From Pseudooceanicola nanhaiensis (GTDB lineage: Bacteria; Pseudomonadota; Alphaproteobacteria; Rhodobacterales; Rhodobacteraceae): a DNA stretch of 64,000 nt. This document shows, piece after piece, positions 49,037 through 58,411 of this stretch (within the stretch, counting starts at the first letter, position 1; each line of letters begins with the position of its first letter). A program made the translations under genes and the position numbers. The notes under the pieces are model-generated. The model made no database searches, had not been told where the DNA came from, and saw only the letters and a program-made list of their open reading frames with translations. The stretch lies in contig NZ_JAIUZP010000004.1 in assembly GCF_020171315.1 (NCBI RefSeq), positions 124,001 to 188,000 of the forward strand. Reading direction: 5' to 3'.

Positions 49037-50050
49037 ATGTTCCCGGTTCAGGCCCCCTTCCCCCAAACCCGGTTCCGTCGTGCCCGCCAGAGCGGCGCGA
49101 TCCGGGCCCTGGCGCAGGAAAACCACCTGGCCGTCGGTGACCTGATCTGGCCGGTCTTCGTCTGCGAGGGCGAGAACGTGGAACAGCCGATCGCTTCGAT
49201 GCCCGGGGTCAGCCGGCTTTCGGTGGATCGCGTGGCGCAGGCGGCGAGCGAGGCCTTCGACCTCGGCATTCCGGCGGTCTGCATCTTCCCCTACACGCCG
49301 ATGGACAAGCGCACCAAGGATTGCGCCGAGGCCTGGAACCCCGAGAACCTGTCGAACCGGGCGACCCGCGCGATCAAGGCCTTGGTGCCCGAGATGGCGG
49401 TGATGACCGACATCGCCCTCGACCCCTACAACATCGACGGCCATGACGGCTTTGTCGTGGACGGGCAGATCCTGAACGACGAGACGGTCGAGGCGCTGGT
49501 GAAACAGGCCGTCAGCCAGGCCGAGGCGGGCGCCGACATCATCGGCCCCTCGGACATGATGGACAGCCGCATCGCCCGCATCCGCGGCGCGCTGGAGGCC
49601 GGTGGCCACACCAACGTGATGCTGCTGAGCTATTCGGCCAAATATGCCTCGGGCTTCTACGGGCCGTTCCGCGATGCCACCGGCGCCACCGGCGCGCTGA
49701 AGGGCGACAAGGCGACCTACCAGATGAACCCCGCCAACACCGACGAGGCGCTGCGCCTCGTGGCGCGCGATCTGCAGGAGGGCGCGGACATGGTGATGGT
49801 GAAACCCGGCATGCCCTACCTCGACGTCTGCCGCCGGGTGAAGGACACCTTCGGCGTGCCCACGTTCGCCTACCAGGTCTCGGGCGAATACGCGATGATC
49901 GAGGGCGCGGTGCGCAATGGCTGGCTCGATGGCGACAAGGTCATGGTCGAAAGCCTGATGGCCTTCAAGCGCGCGGGCTGCGATGGGGTGCTGACCTATT
50001 TCGCACCGCGCTTTGCCAAGCTGATGCAGGGCAAATCCGCCGTGGTCTGA
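49037..50050 (+). CDS. hemB: porphobilinogen synthase (delta-aminolevulinate dehydratase)
   Basis: 337 aa, AAGGA before ATG. It condenses two 5-aminolevulinates to porphobilinogen in heme and chlorophyll synthesis. The two active-site lysines lie in LLSYSAKYASGFYGPFRDA and MVMVKPGMPYLD. The metal-site segment DIALDPYNIDGHDGF has Ala/Asp where zinc enzymes have cysteines, so it is of the zinc-independent, magnesium-stimulated alphaproteobacterial type. A TATGAT box lies 18 bp before the start codon. Confidence 0.97.
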   Translation: MFPVQAPFPQTRFRRARQSGAIRALAQENHLAVGDLIWPVFVCEGENVEQPIASMPGVSRLSVDRVAQAASEAFDLGIPAVCIFPYTPMDKRTKDCAEAWNPENLSNRATRAIKALVPEMAVMTDIALDPYNIDGHDGFVVDGQILNDETVEALVKQAVSQAEAGADIIGPSDMMDSRIARIRGALEAGGHTNVMLLSYSAKYASGFYGPFRDATGATGALKGDKATYQMNPANTDEALRLVARDLQEGADMVMVKPGMPYLDVCRRVKDTFGVPTFAYQVSGEYAMIEGAVRNGWLDGDKVMVESLMAFKRAGCDGVLTYFAPRFAKLMQGKSAVV

Positions 50051-50061
50051 CCCGGTTCGCC

Positions 50062-50084
50062 CGCGGCCCGTTTCGCGGGCCGCG
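50062..50084 (+). other. strong stem-loop after hemB
   Basis: Perfect 9-bp GC stem CGCGGCCCG / CGGGCCGCG with loop TTTCG. It is followed by C-rich sequence rather than T's, so it may terminate weakly or stabilise the transcript end. Confidence 0.45.
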
Positions 50085-50288
50085 CCCCTGCCCCTGCGGC
50101 AGCGTTTTCACGCCCCCGCCCGGATCGGAGGCGTTTTCCGCCGAGCGCCGGGTGACGTGACCGCCGAGGGTGACAGGACCGGCCTGCCCCCCTATACTTC
50201 GCCCTCGAAGCCGGGCAAACCGGCCGCGTCATTGACGCGACACTCCGGGGCAAAGTCCCCCTCACGGGCAAGAGACAGGCGGATTACC

Positions 50289-50849
50289 ATGAGCACCCTT
50301 TCCAGACGCACCTTTTCCCTCTCGGCACTGGCGGCGATCCCGCTGCTGGCGGCGTGCAACAACGGCATCGGCAGCCCGGGCGGCGCCAAGATCGACGCCC
50401 GAGTGGACGCGACGCTGGCGCAGCTCTTCAGCCAGTACCCCGAGACCCGCAACCTCGCCGCGAAATCCGCCGGCATGCTGGTCATGCCGCTGATGACCGA
50501 GGCAGGCTTTGGCATCGGCGGCGGCTATGGCCGCGGCGCGCTGCGCGTGGGCGGCAGCACGGTGGATTACTACTCCGCCGCCGCCGCGAACGTCGGCCTG
50601 CAGATCGGCGCACAGCAATATGCGCATGTCCTCTTCTTCATGACGCAGGAGGCGCTTTCGGGCTTCCGCCGGTCCTCGGGCTGGGCTGCGGGCGCGGACG
50701 TGGAATACGTCTTCTCCGACAAGGCCGAGGCGATGCGCGCCGAAACGACCACCTCGATCGCGCCGATCGTGGCGGTGATCTTCGGTCAGGCCGGCCTGCG
50801 CTTCGGCGCGACGCTGGAAGGCGTGAAATACTCGCGCATCCTGCCCTGA
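50289..50849 (+). CDS. SYLF (Ysc84)-domain lipoprotein
   Basis: 186 aa from the ATG at 50289. The N-terminus SRRTFSLSALAAIPLLAAC combines a Tat-like RR motif with a lipobox (LAAC), so the product is probably a lipoprotein. The rest is the SYLF/Ysc84 domain, a lipid-binding fold: AKSAGMLVMPLMTEAGFGIGGGYGRGAL, STVDYYSAAAANVGLQIG, AGADVEYVF and GLRFGATLEGVKYSRI. An upstream in-frame ATG at 50157 lies in GC-rich spacer and lacks a signal sequence. Confidence 0.88.
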   Translation: MSTLSRRTFSLSALAAIPLLAACNNGIGSPGGAKIDARVDATLAQLFSQYPETRNLAAKSAGMLVMPLMTEAGFGIGGGYGRGALRVGGSTVDYYSAAAANVGLQIGAQQYAHVLFFMTQEALSGFRRSSGWAAGADVEYVFSDKAEAMRAETTTSIAPIVAVIFGQAGLRFGATLEGVKYSRILP

Positions 50850-50873
50850 CCGGCAGACCCGCGACAGTATTCG

Positions 50874-50897
50874 GGCCGCCCTCCGGGGCGGCCTTTT
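50874..50897 (+). terminator. rho-independent terminator after SYLF lipoprotein
   Basis: Perfect 8-bp stem GGCCGCCC / GGGCGGCC, loop TCCG, then TTTT. It ends three bases before the convergent usg stop codon. Confidence 0.85.
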
Positions 50898-50900
50898 GCG

Positions 50901-51170
50901 TCAATGGAGGGTGAATTCCCCCACCACGTTGCGCCAGCGACCGGGCGAGATTTCCTTGCGATGGGTGAAGCGGACCGAGTGCAGCGGCCCTTCGATTTCC
51001 TTCTGCCAGAATTCGATGAACTTGAAGAGCCGCGGGTGATCCGGGGCAAGGTCATACTCCTGCCAGACGAAGGTGTTCAGCACATGGGCATAGTCGGGCA
51101 TGTGATAGAAGAACTCGGCCGTCGTCAGGCCGTATCCGCGCAGCATCAGTTCGGTCGGGGTTTCCTGCAT
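50901..51170 (-). CDS. usg: Usg-family protein
   Basis: 89 aa from the ATG at 51170, immediately after GGAGGCAAA. The family is small and restricted largely to alphaproteobacteria. The conserved pieces are LRGYGLTTAEFFYHMPDYAHVLNTFVWQEYDLAPDHPRLFKFIEFWQKEIEGPLHSV, seen here in order. The molecular function is not established. The longer upstream reading frame lacks a ribosome site. It is convergent with the SYLF lipoprotein and divergent from gyrA. Confidence 0.9.
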   Translation of the reverse strand: MQETPTELMLRGYGLTTAEFFYHMPDYAHVLNTFVWQEYDLAPDHPRLFKFIEFWQKEIEGPLHSVRFTHRKEISPGRWRNVVGEFTLH

Positions 51171-51287
51171 TTTGCCTCCTGTGACATATCCACAGGAAAA
51201 AGCCTGCCACGACTTCATTTTCAGTCAACGAAAACAGTATGTTATCACTGTATGCGCCCGGCTGCCAAAGGCAGGCGCCAGCAACCA

Positions 51288-51317
51288 TTGCACCCTATAT
51301 GACGGGTCTGCTATAAA
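51288..51317 (+). promoter_or_regulatory. candidate gyrA promoter
   Basis: TTGCAC, 18-bp spacer, TATAAA (five of six -10 matches), in an AT-rich region 46 bp before the gyrA start. It would give a leader of about 40 nt. Confidence 0.45.
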
Positions 51318-51362
51318 CCGGACAGCTATATCTAGAACCCAACAAGAATACAGGCAGAGCCG

Positions 51363-54107
51363 TTGAGCGATACGCCCCAACCCCCTGAAAACCCGGAAGA
51401 AAACGAGCGCACGCCCTACGCGGGACCGACGGTGTCGATCACCGACGAGATGCGCAATTCCTATCTCGATTACGCGATGAGCGTGATCGTGAGCCGGGCG
51501 ATTCCGGATCTTCGTGACGGCCTAAAACCTGTGCACCGCCGCATCCTCTACGCGATGCAGGAATCCGGGAACACCGCCGACAAGTCCTATCGCAAGTCGG
51601 CCCGCCCGGTCGGCGACACGATGGGTAAATACCACCCCCACGGCGACAGCGCGATCTATGACGCCCTCGTGCGGATGGCGCAGGACTTCTCCATGTCGCT
51701 GCCGCTGCTGGACGGTCAGGGCAACTTCGGCTCCATGGACGGCGACAAGGCCGCGGCCATGCGTTACACCGAGGTCCGGATGGAGAAGGCGGCGAACTTC
51801 CTGCTCGCCGACATCGACAAGGATACGGTCGACTTCCTCGACAACTACGACGGCAAGGACAAAGAGCCTGCCGTCCTGCCCGCGCGCTTCCCCAACATGC
51901 TGGTGAACGGCGCCGGCGGTATCGCCGTCGGCATGGCCACCAACATCCCGCCCCACAACCTTGGCGAAGTGGTGGATGCGACGCTGGCCCTGATCGAGAA
52001 CCCCGACCTCGACAGCAGCGACCTGAACCAATACGTGCCCGGCCCCGACTTCCCCACCGGCGGCGTCATGCTGGGCCGGTCCGGTGCGCGCAAGGCCTAC
52101 CTCGAAGGCCGCGGCAGCGTGATCATCCGCTCCAAGACCCACGTGGAAGAGCTCCGCAAGGACCGCTACGCGATCATCATCGACGAGATCCCCTATCAGG
52201 TGAACAAGGCCGCGATGATCGAGAAGATCGCGGAATGCGTCCGCGACAAGCGGATCGACAACATCGCCCACGTGCAGGACGAATCCGACCGTCAGGGCGT
52301 CCGCGTGGTGATCGAGCTGAAGCGCGACGCGACCCCCGAGGTCGTGCTGAACCAGCTCTTCCGCTTCACCCCGATGCAGACCTCCTTCGGCTGCAACATG
52401 CTCGCGCTGAACGGCGGCAAGCCCGAGACGCTGACGCTTTATGGCTTCCTGTCGGCCTTCATCACCTTCCGCGAGGAAGTGGTGGCCCGCCGCACCGCCT
52501 TCGAGCTGCGCAAGGCGCGCGAACGCGCCCACATCCTCTGCGGTCTGGCCGTCGCGGTCACCAACGTGGACGAGGTCGTGGCCACGATCCGCGCCTCCGC
52601 CGATGCGGCCGAGGCGCGCGAGAAGCTGATGACGCGCCGCTGGCCCGCCTCCAGCATCGCGGAATACATCCGTCTGATCGACGATCCGACCCATACGATG
52701 AACGAGGACGGCACCTACAACCTCTCTGAGGCGCAGGCCCGCGCGATCCTCGAGCTGCGGCTGCAGCGCCTGACCCAGCTTGGCGTGCAGGAAGTCACGG
52801 ACGAGCTGCAGGAACTGGCCAAGAAAATCCGCGAATACCTCGAGATCCTCGCCTCGCGCGAGCGGATCATGGGCATCATCCGCGACGAACTGACCGAGGT
52901 GAAGGAGCTCTTCGCCGTCCCCCGCCGCACCGAGATCGTCGACTGGTCCGGTGACATGGAGGACGAGGACCTCATCGAGCAGGAGGAGATGGTCGTCACC
53001 GTCACCGCCGGCGGCTACATCAAGCGGACCCCGCTGGCCGACTTCCGCAGCCAGAAGCGCGGCGGCAAGGGTCTCTCGGGTGGCGCGATGAAGGATGACG
53101 ACGCGGTCACCACGCTCTTCGTCGCCAACACCCATACGCAGCTGCTCTTCTTCACGACCGAGGGCATGGTCTACAAGCTCAAGTGCTGGCGCCTGCCGGT
53201 CGGCGGGCGGACCTCAAAGGGCAAGGCGATCGTCAATATCCTGCCCATCCCCACCGGTGTCTCCATCGCGGCGATCATGCCCGTGGACCGGGCCGAGGAG
53301 GAATGGGGCGACCTGCAGATCGTCTTTGCCACCTCCGCAGGCACCGTGCGGCGTAACGCGCTGTCCGATTTCACCAACGTGATGCGGAACGGCAAGATCG
53401 CCATGAAGTTCGAAGGCGAAGCCGAGGGCATGCGCCTGATCAACGCGCGGATCTGCGGCCCCGAGGATGACGTGATGCTGTTCACGCAATCCGGCCGGGC
53501 GATCCGCTTCCGTGCCGATGACGTGCGGGTCTTCAACTCGCGCAACTCCACCGGGGTGCGCGGCGTCAAGCTGAACGAGAACGACGAGGTTGCCTCGATG
53601 TTCGTCCTGCCCCACTTCGCCGCGGAAAGCGACGAACGGGCCTCCTACCTCAAGATGCGCCGCGCCATGGCCGGTGACACCGAGGCGACGGAGGAAGAAG
53701 AGGGCAACGCCGACATGCCGCTGGCACAGGAGCGTTACGCCGAGATGTCGGCCGCCGAGACGCTGATCCTCACGATCACCGTGGGCGGCGCGGGCCACAT
53801 CAGCTCCTCGCACGATTACCCCGTGCGCGGGCGCGGCGGCCAGGGCGTCACCGCCTGGGAGAAGAGCATGCGCACCGGTCCCGTCATCGCCGCCTTCCCG
53901 GTGGAGATGGACGACCAGATCATGCTGGCCACCTCGCGCGGTCAGTCGATCCGGGTGCCGGTCGATGGCATCTCCTTCCGGTCGCGCAGCGCGGGCGGGG
54001 TGCGGGTGTTCAACACCGGTGCGGGCGAAGAGGTCGTCTCGGTGGCACGGATCGCCGAACAGGCGGATGAGGATGAAGGTCCCGAGGGACAGGAGGCCGC
54101 CTCCTGA
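51363..54107 (+). CDS. gyrA: DNA gyrase subunit A
   Basis: 914 aa. The start appears to be TTG at 51363 (protein [45 protein letters not shown]), with only a weak ribosome site. Landmarks are [18 protein letters not shown], the quinolone region [18 protein letters not shown] with the wild-type-like Ser and Asp, the active-site tyrosine in [11 protein letters not shown], and the gyrase-specific C-terminal box QKRGGKG that separates GyrA from ParC. It cleaves and religates DNA during negative supercoiling with GyrB, which is not in this window. Confidence 0.97.
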   Translation: MSDTPQPPENPEENERTPYAGPTVSITDEMRNSYLDYAMSVIVSRAIPDLRDGLKPVHRRILYAMQESGNTADKSYRKSARPVGDTMGKYHPHGDSAIYDALVRMAQDFSMSLPLLDGQGNFGSMDGDKAAAMRYTEVRMEKAANFLLADIDKDTVDFLDNYDGKDKEPAVLPARFPNMLVNGAGGIAVGMATNIPPHNLGEVVDATLALIENPDLDSSDLNQYVPGPDFPTGGVMLGRSGARKAYLEGRGSVIIRSKTHVEELRKDRYAIIIDEIPYQVNKAAMIEKIAECVRDKRIDNIAHVQDESDRQGVRVVIELKRDATPEVVLNQLFRFTPMQTSFGCNMLALNGGKPETLTLYGFLSAFITFREEVVARRTAFELRKARERAHILCGLAVAVTNVDEVVATIRASADAAEAREKLMTRRWPASSIAEYIRLIDDPTHTMNEDGTYNLSEAQARAILELRLQRLTQLGVQEVTDELQELAKKIREYLEILASRERIMGIIRDELTEVKELFAVPRRTEIVDWSGDMEDEDLIEQEEMVVTVTAGGYIKRTPLADFRSQKRGGKGLSGGAMKDDDAVTTLFVANTHTQLLFFTTEGMVYKLKCWRLPVGGRTSKGKAIVNILPIPTGVSIAAIMPVDRAEEEWGDLQIVFATSAGTVRRNALSDFTNVMRNGKIAMKFEGEAEGMRLINARICGPEDDVMLFTQSGRAIRFRADDVRVFNSRNSTGVRGVKLNENDEVASMFVLPHFAAESDERASYLKMRRAMAGDTEATEEEEGNADMPLAQERYAEMSAAETLILTITVGGAGHISSSHDYPVRGRGGQGVTAWEKSMRTGPVIAAFPVEMDDQIMLATSRGQSIRVPVDGISFRSRSAGGVRVFNTGAGEEVVSVARIAEQADEDEGPEGQEAAS

Positions 54108-54140
54108 TCCCGCGGGACAGGCAGGCGCGACGGAACGCCG

Positions 54141-54980
54141 ATGAAAAACTGGGATGATCTGAGATACCTCGTCGCGGTCCACAAGACCGGCAGCATGAGC
54201 GCCGCCGCGCGCCTGCTGGAGACCAACCCAGCCACCGTGTCGCGCCGCCTGAGCCGCCTGTCCGAATCGCTCGGCTTTGATCTCTTCGTGAAAACGCCCG
54301 AAGGCTGGGTGGCGAACGAGGCGATTTCGGACCTGATCGAAACGATCACCGGGTTCGAGAATGAGATTGTTTCCTATCTGCATACGCAGAGCACCGCGGC
54401 CCCGGCCACCGGCGGGAACATCACCGTCGGCTGCCCGCCCACGATCAGCTCTTATGTCTTCTACCCTGCCCTGCGCGCCTTCCTCGAAAGCCATCCCGGC
54501 CTGCGGATGACCTTCAACGCGCTGACCCTGACCGAGGCGCTTGGCGAGAACGACATGATCATCGTCACCCAGCGGCCCGAACAGGGCCGGCTGGTGGTGC
54601 GCTACATTGGCAAGTTCCACATCAACGTCTACGCCTATCCGGACAGTCCGCGCGATATGGGCTGGATCGGGCTCAATCGCAGCCACGATCAGGCCGAGAC
54701 GATGCAGTTCGCCCGCAAGGTCATGGCGGGTCATGACCCGCTGGTTCGGGTCGAAACCCTGCACGAAATCATGGGCGCCATGCGCAGCAGCCGCCTGCCC
54801 GGCCTCCTGCCCAATATCGTGGCCATGAGCGACCCGGAACTTCAGCGCTTCGAGCCCGAGCAGGCCGATCTCGTCTCGCCGCTCTATCTCTGCTTCCACG
54901 AAACGCGGCGCCGTGATCCGCTATTGCAGGATGTCGCGGACTGGATTGCGCAGGAATTCAATCACACCACTCAATTGTGA
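54141..54980 (+). CDS. LysR-type transcriptional regulator
   Basis: 279 aa, slightly short for the family. The helix-turn-helix is LRYLVAVHKTGSMSAAARLLETNPATVSRRLSRLSESLG. It is followed by an effector-like domain (NITVGCPPTISSYVFYPALRAFLESHPGLRM). The target is unknown. It lies 33 bp after gyrA but probably has its own expression. No divergent gene sits beside it, unlike many LysR regulators, so autoregulation or a distant target is likely. An AT-rich gene-free region follows. Confidence 0.85.
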   Translation: MKNWDDLRYLVAVHKTGSMSAAARLLETNPATVSRRLSRLSESLGFDLFVKTPEGWVANEAISDLIETITGFENEIVSYLHTQSTAAPATGGNITVGCPPTISSYVFYPALRAFLESHPGLRMTFNALTLTEALGENDMIIVTQRPEQGRLVVRYIGKFHINVYAYPDSPRDMGWIGLNRSHDQAETMQFARKVMAGHDPLVRVETLHEIMGAMRSSRLPGLLPNIVAMSDPELQRFEPEQADLVSPLYLCFHETRRRDPLLQDVADWIAQEFNHTTQL

Positions 54981-55056
54981 TCTGAAAAGAAACAATCTTT
55001 CGGCACATTTCTGCTCACATCCTTAACAGTGCCTTTGCTTTTGAAATCGTTATATG

Positions 55057-55408
55057 CTCTACTCAGACGTGTGTACTGAGGCAGTAGAGTTTTCGGAACG
55101 CCCTCACAGTGGAAGGGAGGTTTCCGTACCAGGGGCAGAATGCCCGCTCACGGCAGAGTACGCGGAAAGATTGCAGACCCGGAATTCGTCGAGAACGTCT
55201 CTGGTTTTGGCATCGAACGCCCTTCCCTCAGGGCCCGGTGCATTGTGATAGGGGACCTTCGGGTGTCCTTGGTTGGCCTCGATCGGCTTGTTCGGCGGCA
55301 GGGTTCTCTCTTGTTCCTGCTGAGGCTGACTGAAAATGGTGGTTTGACGCTTCTACCCCGTCAATCCCTTCCAACTGGGTCGGCAGGAACAGCCGGCCCA
55401 ATTTTTTT
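55057..55408 (+). ncRNA. candidate structured non-coding RNA
   Basis: Several local hairpins follow in series: CTCTACT/AGTAGAG with an inner CTCAG/CTGAG, then CGGAA/TTCCG enclosing CCCT/AGGG, then GGGC-AGAAT-GCCC, then a CTTCGG-type tetraloop near 55256-55261. The stretch ends in a textbook terminator with seven T's. A TATATG -10-like box lies at 55051-55056, without a clear -35. No known family (tmRNA, 6S, RNase P, SRP) was recognised from memory. A long lysR 3' untranslated region is the main alternative. Confidence 0.4.
55376..55408 (+). terminator. rho-independent terminator, plus strand
   Basis: 8-bp stem GGGTCGGC / GCCGGCCC (one G-U pair, extended by a T-A pair), loop AGGAACA, then ATTTTTTT. 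It is about 400 bp after the nearest upstream stop codon, implying a transcript that is not accounted for by an annotated gene. Confidence 0.85.
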
Positions 55409-55456
55409 GCCCGCTCCCCTGATAGTTGAAACGGACAATAATCACGAAACGGGATT

Positions 55457-55486
55457 AAAAAACCCCGGCCGTTTTCACGACCGGGG
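55457..55486 (-). terminator. rho-independent terminator of the ctaA/carboxypeptidase unit
   Basis: 9-bp stem CCCCGGCCG / CGACCGGGG (one G-U pair). On the minus strand it runs into six T's, 26 bases after the carboxypeptidase stop. Confidence 0.85.
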
Positions 55487-55511
55487 CCATTCGCATTTCC
55501 AGTGCGGCGCG

Positions 55512-56987
55512 TCAGAGACTGTAAATGTCGCCGAACTTCGCCTCGACATAGCGCAGCAGCGGGCCCGCCGTGGGAGCGGCGCCGCAGGCCTGCGTGATCA
55601 CCTCGCGCGGGGTCATCAGCCCGCCGTGCCGTTGCACCTTGTCGCGCAGCCAGTCGATCGCCGGGGCCGTGTCGCCCGCGCCAAGCGCCGCGTCGAGATC
55701 CGGCACATCGGCGCGCAGCGCCTCGTGCAGGCAGCCCGCGTAGACGTTGCCAAGCGAATAGGTCGGGAAGTAGCCGAAGAGCCCCACGGACCAGTGGACA
55801 TCCTGCAGGCAGCCGAGCGAGGCGCGCGGCACGTCATAGCCGAAGTCCGCTTTGAAGCGCGCGTTCCACGCCTCCTCTAGGTCCGCCACGGCGAGGTCGC
55901 CCGCGATCATCGCCCGCTCCAGATCGAAGCGCAGCATGATGTGGAGGTTGTATTGCACCTCGTCGGCCTCGGTCCGGATGAAGTCCTTCTGGACGCGGTT
56001 CACCGCGGCATAGAAGCCCTCTGCCCCGTCGAGGCCGAGGTCGCCGAAGGCCTCGGTCATCTGGTCGTACATCCAGCCCGTGAAGGCGCGCGAGCGGCCC
56101 AGCTGGTTCTCGTAGATGCGGCTTTGGCTTTCGTGCACGCCCATCGAGACGCCCTGCCCCAGCGGCGTCAGCGCATAGTCCGCCTCGATCCCCTGTTCAT
56201 AGCAGGCGTGGCCGACCTCGTGGATCGTGGAATAGAAGCAATTGAACGGATCGGCCGGGTTGGTCCGCGTGGTAATCCGCACATCCGCGCCCGAGCCGGA
56301 GCTGAAGGGATGGACCGCCTTGTCGATCCGCCCGCGCTCGAGGTCATAGCCGAAGGTCAGCGCCAGCTTGGTGGAGAAGGCCATCTGCGCCCCCTCCTCG
56401 AAGGTGCCGCTCAGCCCCTTCGGTTCCGGCTTGCCCAGCACCGCCTCGCGCAGGGCCACCAGCCGGGGGCGCATCTCGCCAAAGATCGCCTCCAGCTCGG
56501 CCGCCGTCATCCCGGGCTCGTAGTCGTCGAGCAGCGCGTCATAGACATCGCCGCCCGCCGCCAGTGCCGCGCCCTCCTCGCGCTTCAGCGCGACGATCTT
56601 TTCCAGAACGGGCGCGAAGCCCGCGAAATCGTCCCGCCCCCGCGCCTCGGCCCAGTGGCCCTGCGCGACGGAAGTCAGCCGCGCCAGCTCGGTCGCCAGT
56701 TTCGCGGGCACCCGGCTGGTGCGCTCGAAGCTGCGGCGGATGTGGCGCAGCTGTGCCGCCTCCGCCGCCGTCATCTCGGCGCCCTCGCAGGCGGCCAGCC
56801 AGTCGCCGATCCGCGGATCGGTGCGGCGGCCGTGCAGGATACCCTCGATCACGCCGATCTCCTCGCCGCGCTGTTCGGCCGCGCCGCGGGGCATCACCGT
56901 TTCCTGGTCCCAGCCGAGCCGCCCGGCAATGGCGGCAAGGGCCTCGGTCTCGCGCTGGTAGGACAGCAGGTCTTGAAGGGCAGTCAT
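55512..56987 (-). CDS. M32 family carboxypeptidase (Taq type)
   Basis: 491 aa from the ATG at 56987, with GGAG nine bases upstream; a GTG at 57002 is an alternative start that would overlap ctaA. It is a zinc metallo-carboxypeptidase of the thermostable Taq/Pfu family. The metal site is TIHEVGHACYEQG (HExxH with the third ligand later), and the family motifs DVRITTRTNPADPF, GVHESQSRIYENQ, HIMLRFDLERAMI and GYFPTYSLGNVYAGCL are present. It removes C-terminal amino acids from peptides in the cytoplasm. It is the second gene after ctaA. Confidence 0.94.
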   Translation of the reverse strand: MTALQDLLSYQRETEALAAIAGRLGWDQETVMPRGAAEQRGEEIGVIEGILHGRRTDPRIGDWLAACEGAEMTAAEAAQLRHIRRSFERTSRVPAKLATELARLTSVAQGHWAEARGRDDFAGFAPVLEKIVALKREEGAALAAGGDVYDALLDDYEPGMTAAELEAIFGEMRPRLVALREAVLGKPEPKGLSGTFEEGAQMAFSTKLALTFGYDLERGRIDKAVHPFSSGSGADVRITTRTNPADPFNCFYSTIHEVGHACYEQGIEADYALTPLGQGVSMGVHESQSRIYENQLGRSRAFTGWMYDQMTEAFGDLGLDGAEGFYAAVNRVQKDFIRTEADEVQYNLHIMLRFDLERAMIAGDLAVADLEEAWNARFKADFGYDVPRASLGCLQDVHWSVGLFGYFPTYSLGNVYAGCLHEALRADVPDLDAALGAGDTAPAIDWLRDKVQRHGGLMTPREVITQACGAAPTAGPLLRYVEAKFGDIYSL

Positions 56988-56991
56988 GGCA

Positions 56992-58131
56992 TCAGGCTCC
57001 ACGGATCTTGGCGGTGACGGGATAGCGGGCGTAGAACCGCGCCCGGATGATCAGCACCCAGAGCGCCACCGCCACCAGCTGGTGGGTGATCGCCACGTGC
57101 AGCTGCGCGCCGGTCAGCACCGCCTGAACGCCGAGGATGACCTGCACCACCAGCGCCACGAAGGCCATGGTGAAGGCCACCCGCGTCGTGGTGTGGGCCG
57201 AGCGGCGCCCCTTGAGGAAGCAGACCAGCGAGAAGATCGCCAGCAGGTAGCCCGAGCAGCGGTGGATGAACTGCACCAGCGCCGGGTTCTCAAGGAAGTT
57301 GCGCCACAGCGGTTCGATCATGAAGGGCTCCGGCGGCAGCCATTGGCCACCCATGGTCGGCCAGTCGGTGTAGGACCGGCCCGCGTCGATCCCCGCCACC
57401 AGCGCGCCGAGGAGGATTTGCAGGAAGGCGAAATGCATCCAGCCGGTCGCCATGCCGAAGAGCTTGCGCTCGCCCGCGCGGCGGGCCTGCATCAGCTCCC
57501 GATCGTCCCGGCCGAGGCAGAAGAAGTACCACGCGATGAAGCCGAGGATGATGAAGGCGATGCCGAGGTGGGTCGCCAGCCGGTAGGAGGCCACCGAGAG
57601 CATGGTACCGGTCAGCCCGGAGGAGACCATCCACCAGCCGATCGCGCCCTGTACGCCGCCAAGGGCGCCGATCAGGAAGAGCCGCCCGGTCCAGCCTGCG
57701 GGGATTTGGCGGAAGACGAGGAAGCCGAAGAAGCCAAGCGCCCAGATCAGCCCGATCACCCGGCCCAGTTGGCGGTGGGACCATTCCCACCAGTAAATCT
57801 GCTTGAAGTCCTGCAGCTCCATCCACTGGTTCTGGATCTGGAACTGGGGGATCTGCTGGTAGAGGTCGAATTCCGCCTGCCAGTCCGCTTCATTCATCGG
57901 GGGCAGTGCGCCGGTGAGCGGCTTCCATTCGGTGATCGACAGGCCGCTGTCGGTCAGGCGGGTAAGGCCGCCGACGCAGATCATCGCCACCACGAGGGCA
58001 AAGAGCACCGCGAGCCAGACCCGGATCGCGCCGCGCGCGCCCTTGCGGCGGCCCCTGTCGATCGCGCCGGTCTGGACCTCCTGCTTCTGGTCGGTCCCGA
58101 CCTCTTCGAAAATGCTGCGTTTCTGGCTCAT
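56992..58131 (-). CDS. ctaA: heme A synthase
   Basis: 379 aa from the ATG at 58131, with GAGGTG eight bases upstream; a GTG three codons earlier is less likely. Eight membrane helices are expected. The heme-ligand histidines are in WEWSHRQLGRVIG, YRLATHLGIAF, LVQFIHRCSGYLLA and VAITHQLVAVAL. The GGLTRLTDSGLSITEW motif is diagnostic. It oxidises heme O to heme A for cytochrome aa3 oxidase. The proteobacterial type lacks the cysteine pair of Gram-positive CtaA. No oxidase genes are adjacent. Confidence 0.94.
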   Translation of the reverse strand: MSQKRSIFEEVGTDQKQEVQTGAIDRGRRKGARGAIRVWLAVLFALVVAMICVGGLTRLTDSGLSITEWKPLTGALPPMNEADWQAEFDLYQQIPQFQIQNQWMELQDFKQIYWWEWSHRQLGRVIGLIWALGFFGFLVFRQIPAGWTGRLFLIGALGGVQGAIGWWMVSSGLTGTMLSVASYRLATHLGIAFIILGFIAWYFFCLGRDDRELMQARRAGERKLFGMATGWMHFAFLQILLGALVAGIDAGRSYTDWPTMGGQWLPPEPFMIEPLWRNFLENPALVQFIHRCSGYLLAIFSLVCFLKGRRSAHTTTRVAFTMAFVALVVQVILGVQAVLTGAQLHVAITHQLVAVALWVLIIRARFYARYPVTAKIRGA

Positions 58132-58411
58132 AAGGGTCACCTCGTCAGGGGCCTGCCGCCCGGCCCCTCCCGGGGCATGTCGCGGGTCGTCTCAGGGGCG
58201 CCGGGCGCCCCGCGTTGTGCTGTCCCGGCCTTGGCCCCGCCGAGCGCCGCCCCCGGCACCTGCCCGGAGGGTCGGGCAGTCGGGGGCCGATCTCGCGGTC
58301 AGGGCATGGGCGCGGGGGTCGTTTCCTCTCCGGGTTCTGTCCGGGGTCGTGTCTGGCGTCGGGTCCGGGTTGCGCGGCAGGGTACTTGCGTCACACGACA
58401 GGGTCTAGCGC

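Larger units (their letters stand above)
54981..55511. other. 531-bp gene-free region with hairpins and two terminators
   Basis: Lower GC than its neighbours and no convincing protein-coding frame. It contains a TATATG box at 55051, nested hairpins from 55057, a plus-strand terminator at 55376-55408 and a minus-strand terminator at 55457-55486. The stretch 55057-55408 is listed separately as a candidate RNA. Confidence 0.55.

Noticed and set aside
51522-53135. 537-aa minus-strand open frame opposite gyrA
   Set aside because: Antisense shadow of a certain housekeeping gene.
55057-55408. tmRNA, 6S RNA, RNase P or SRP RNA
   Set aside because: No tag reading frame, no T-arm, no conserved GAAAGTCCGGGC-type core and no SRP apical motif were seen; left as an unidentified candidate RNA.
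55140-55880. 246-aa plus-strand frame starting in the gene-free gap
   Set aside because: It runs through a strong terminator and then antiparallel through the carboxypeptidase gene; no ribosome site or domain.
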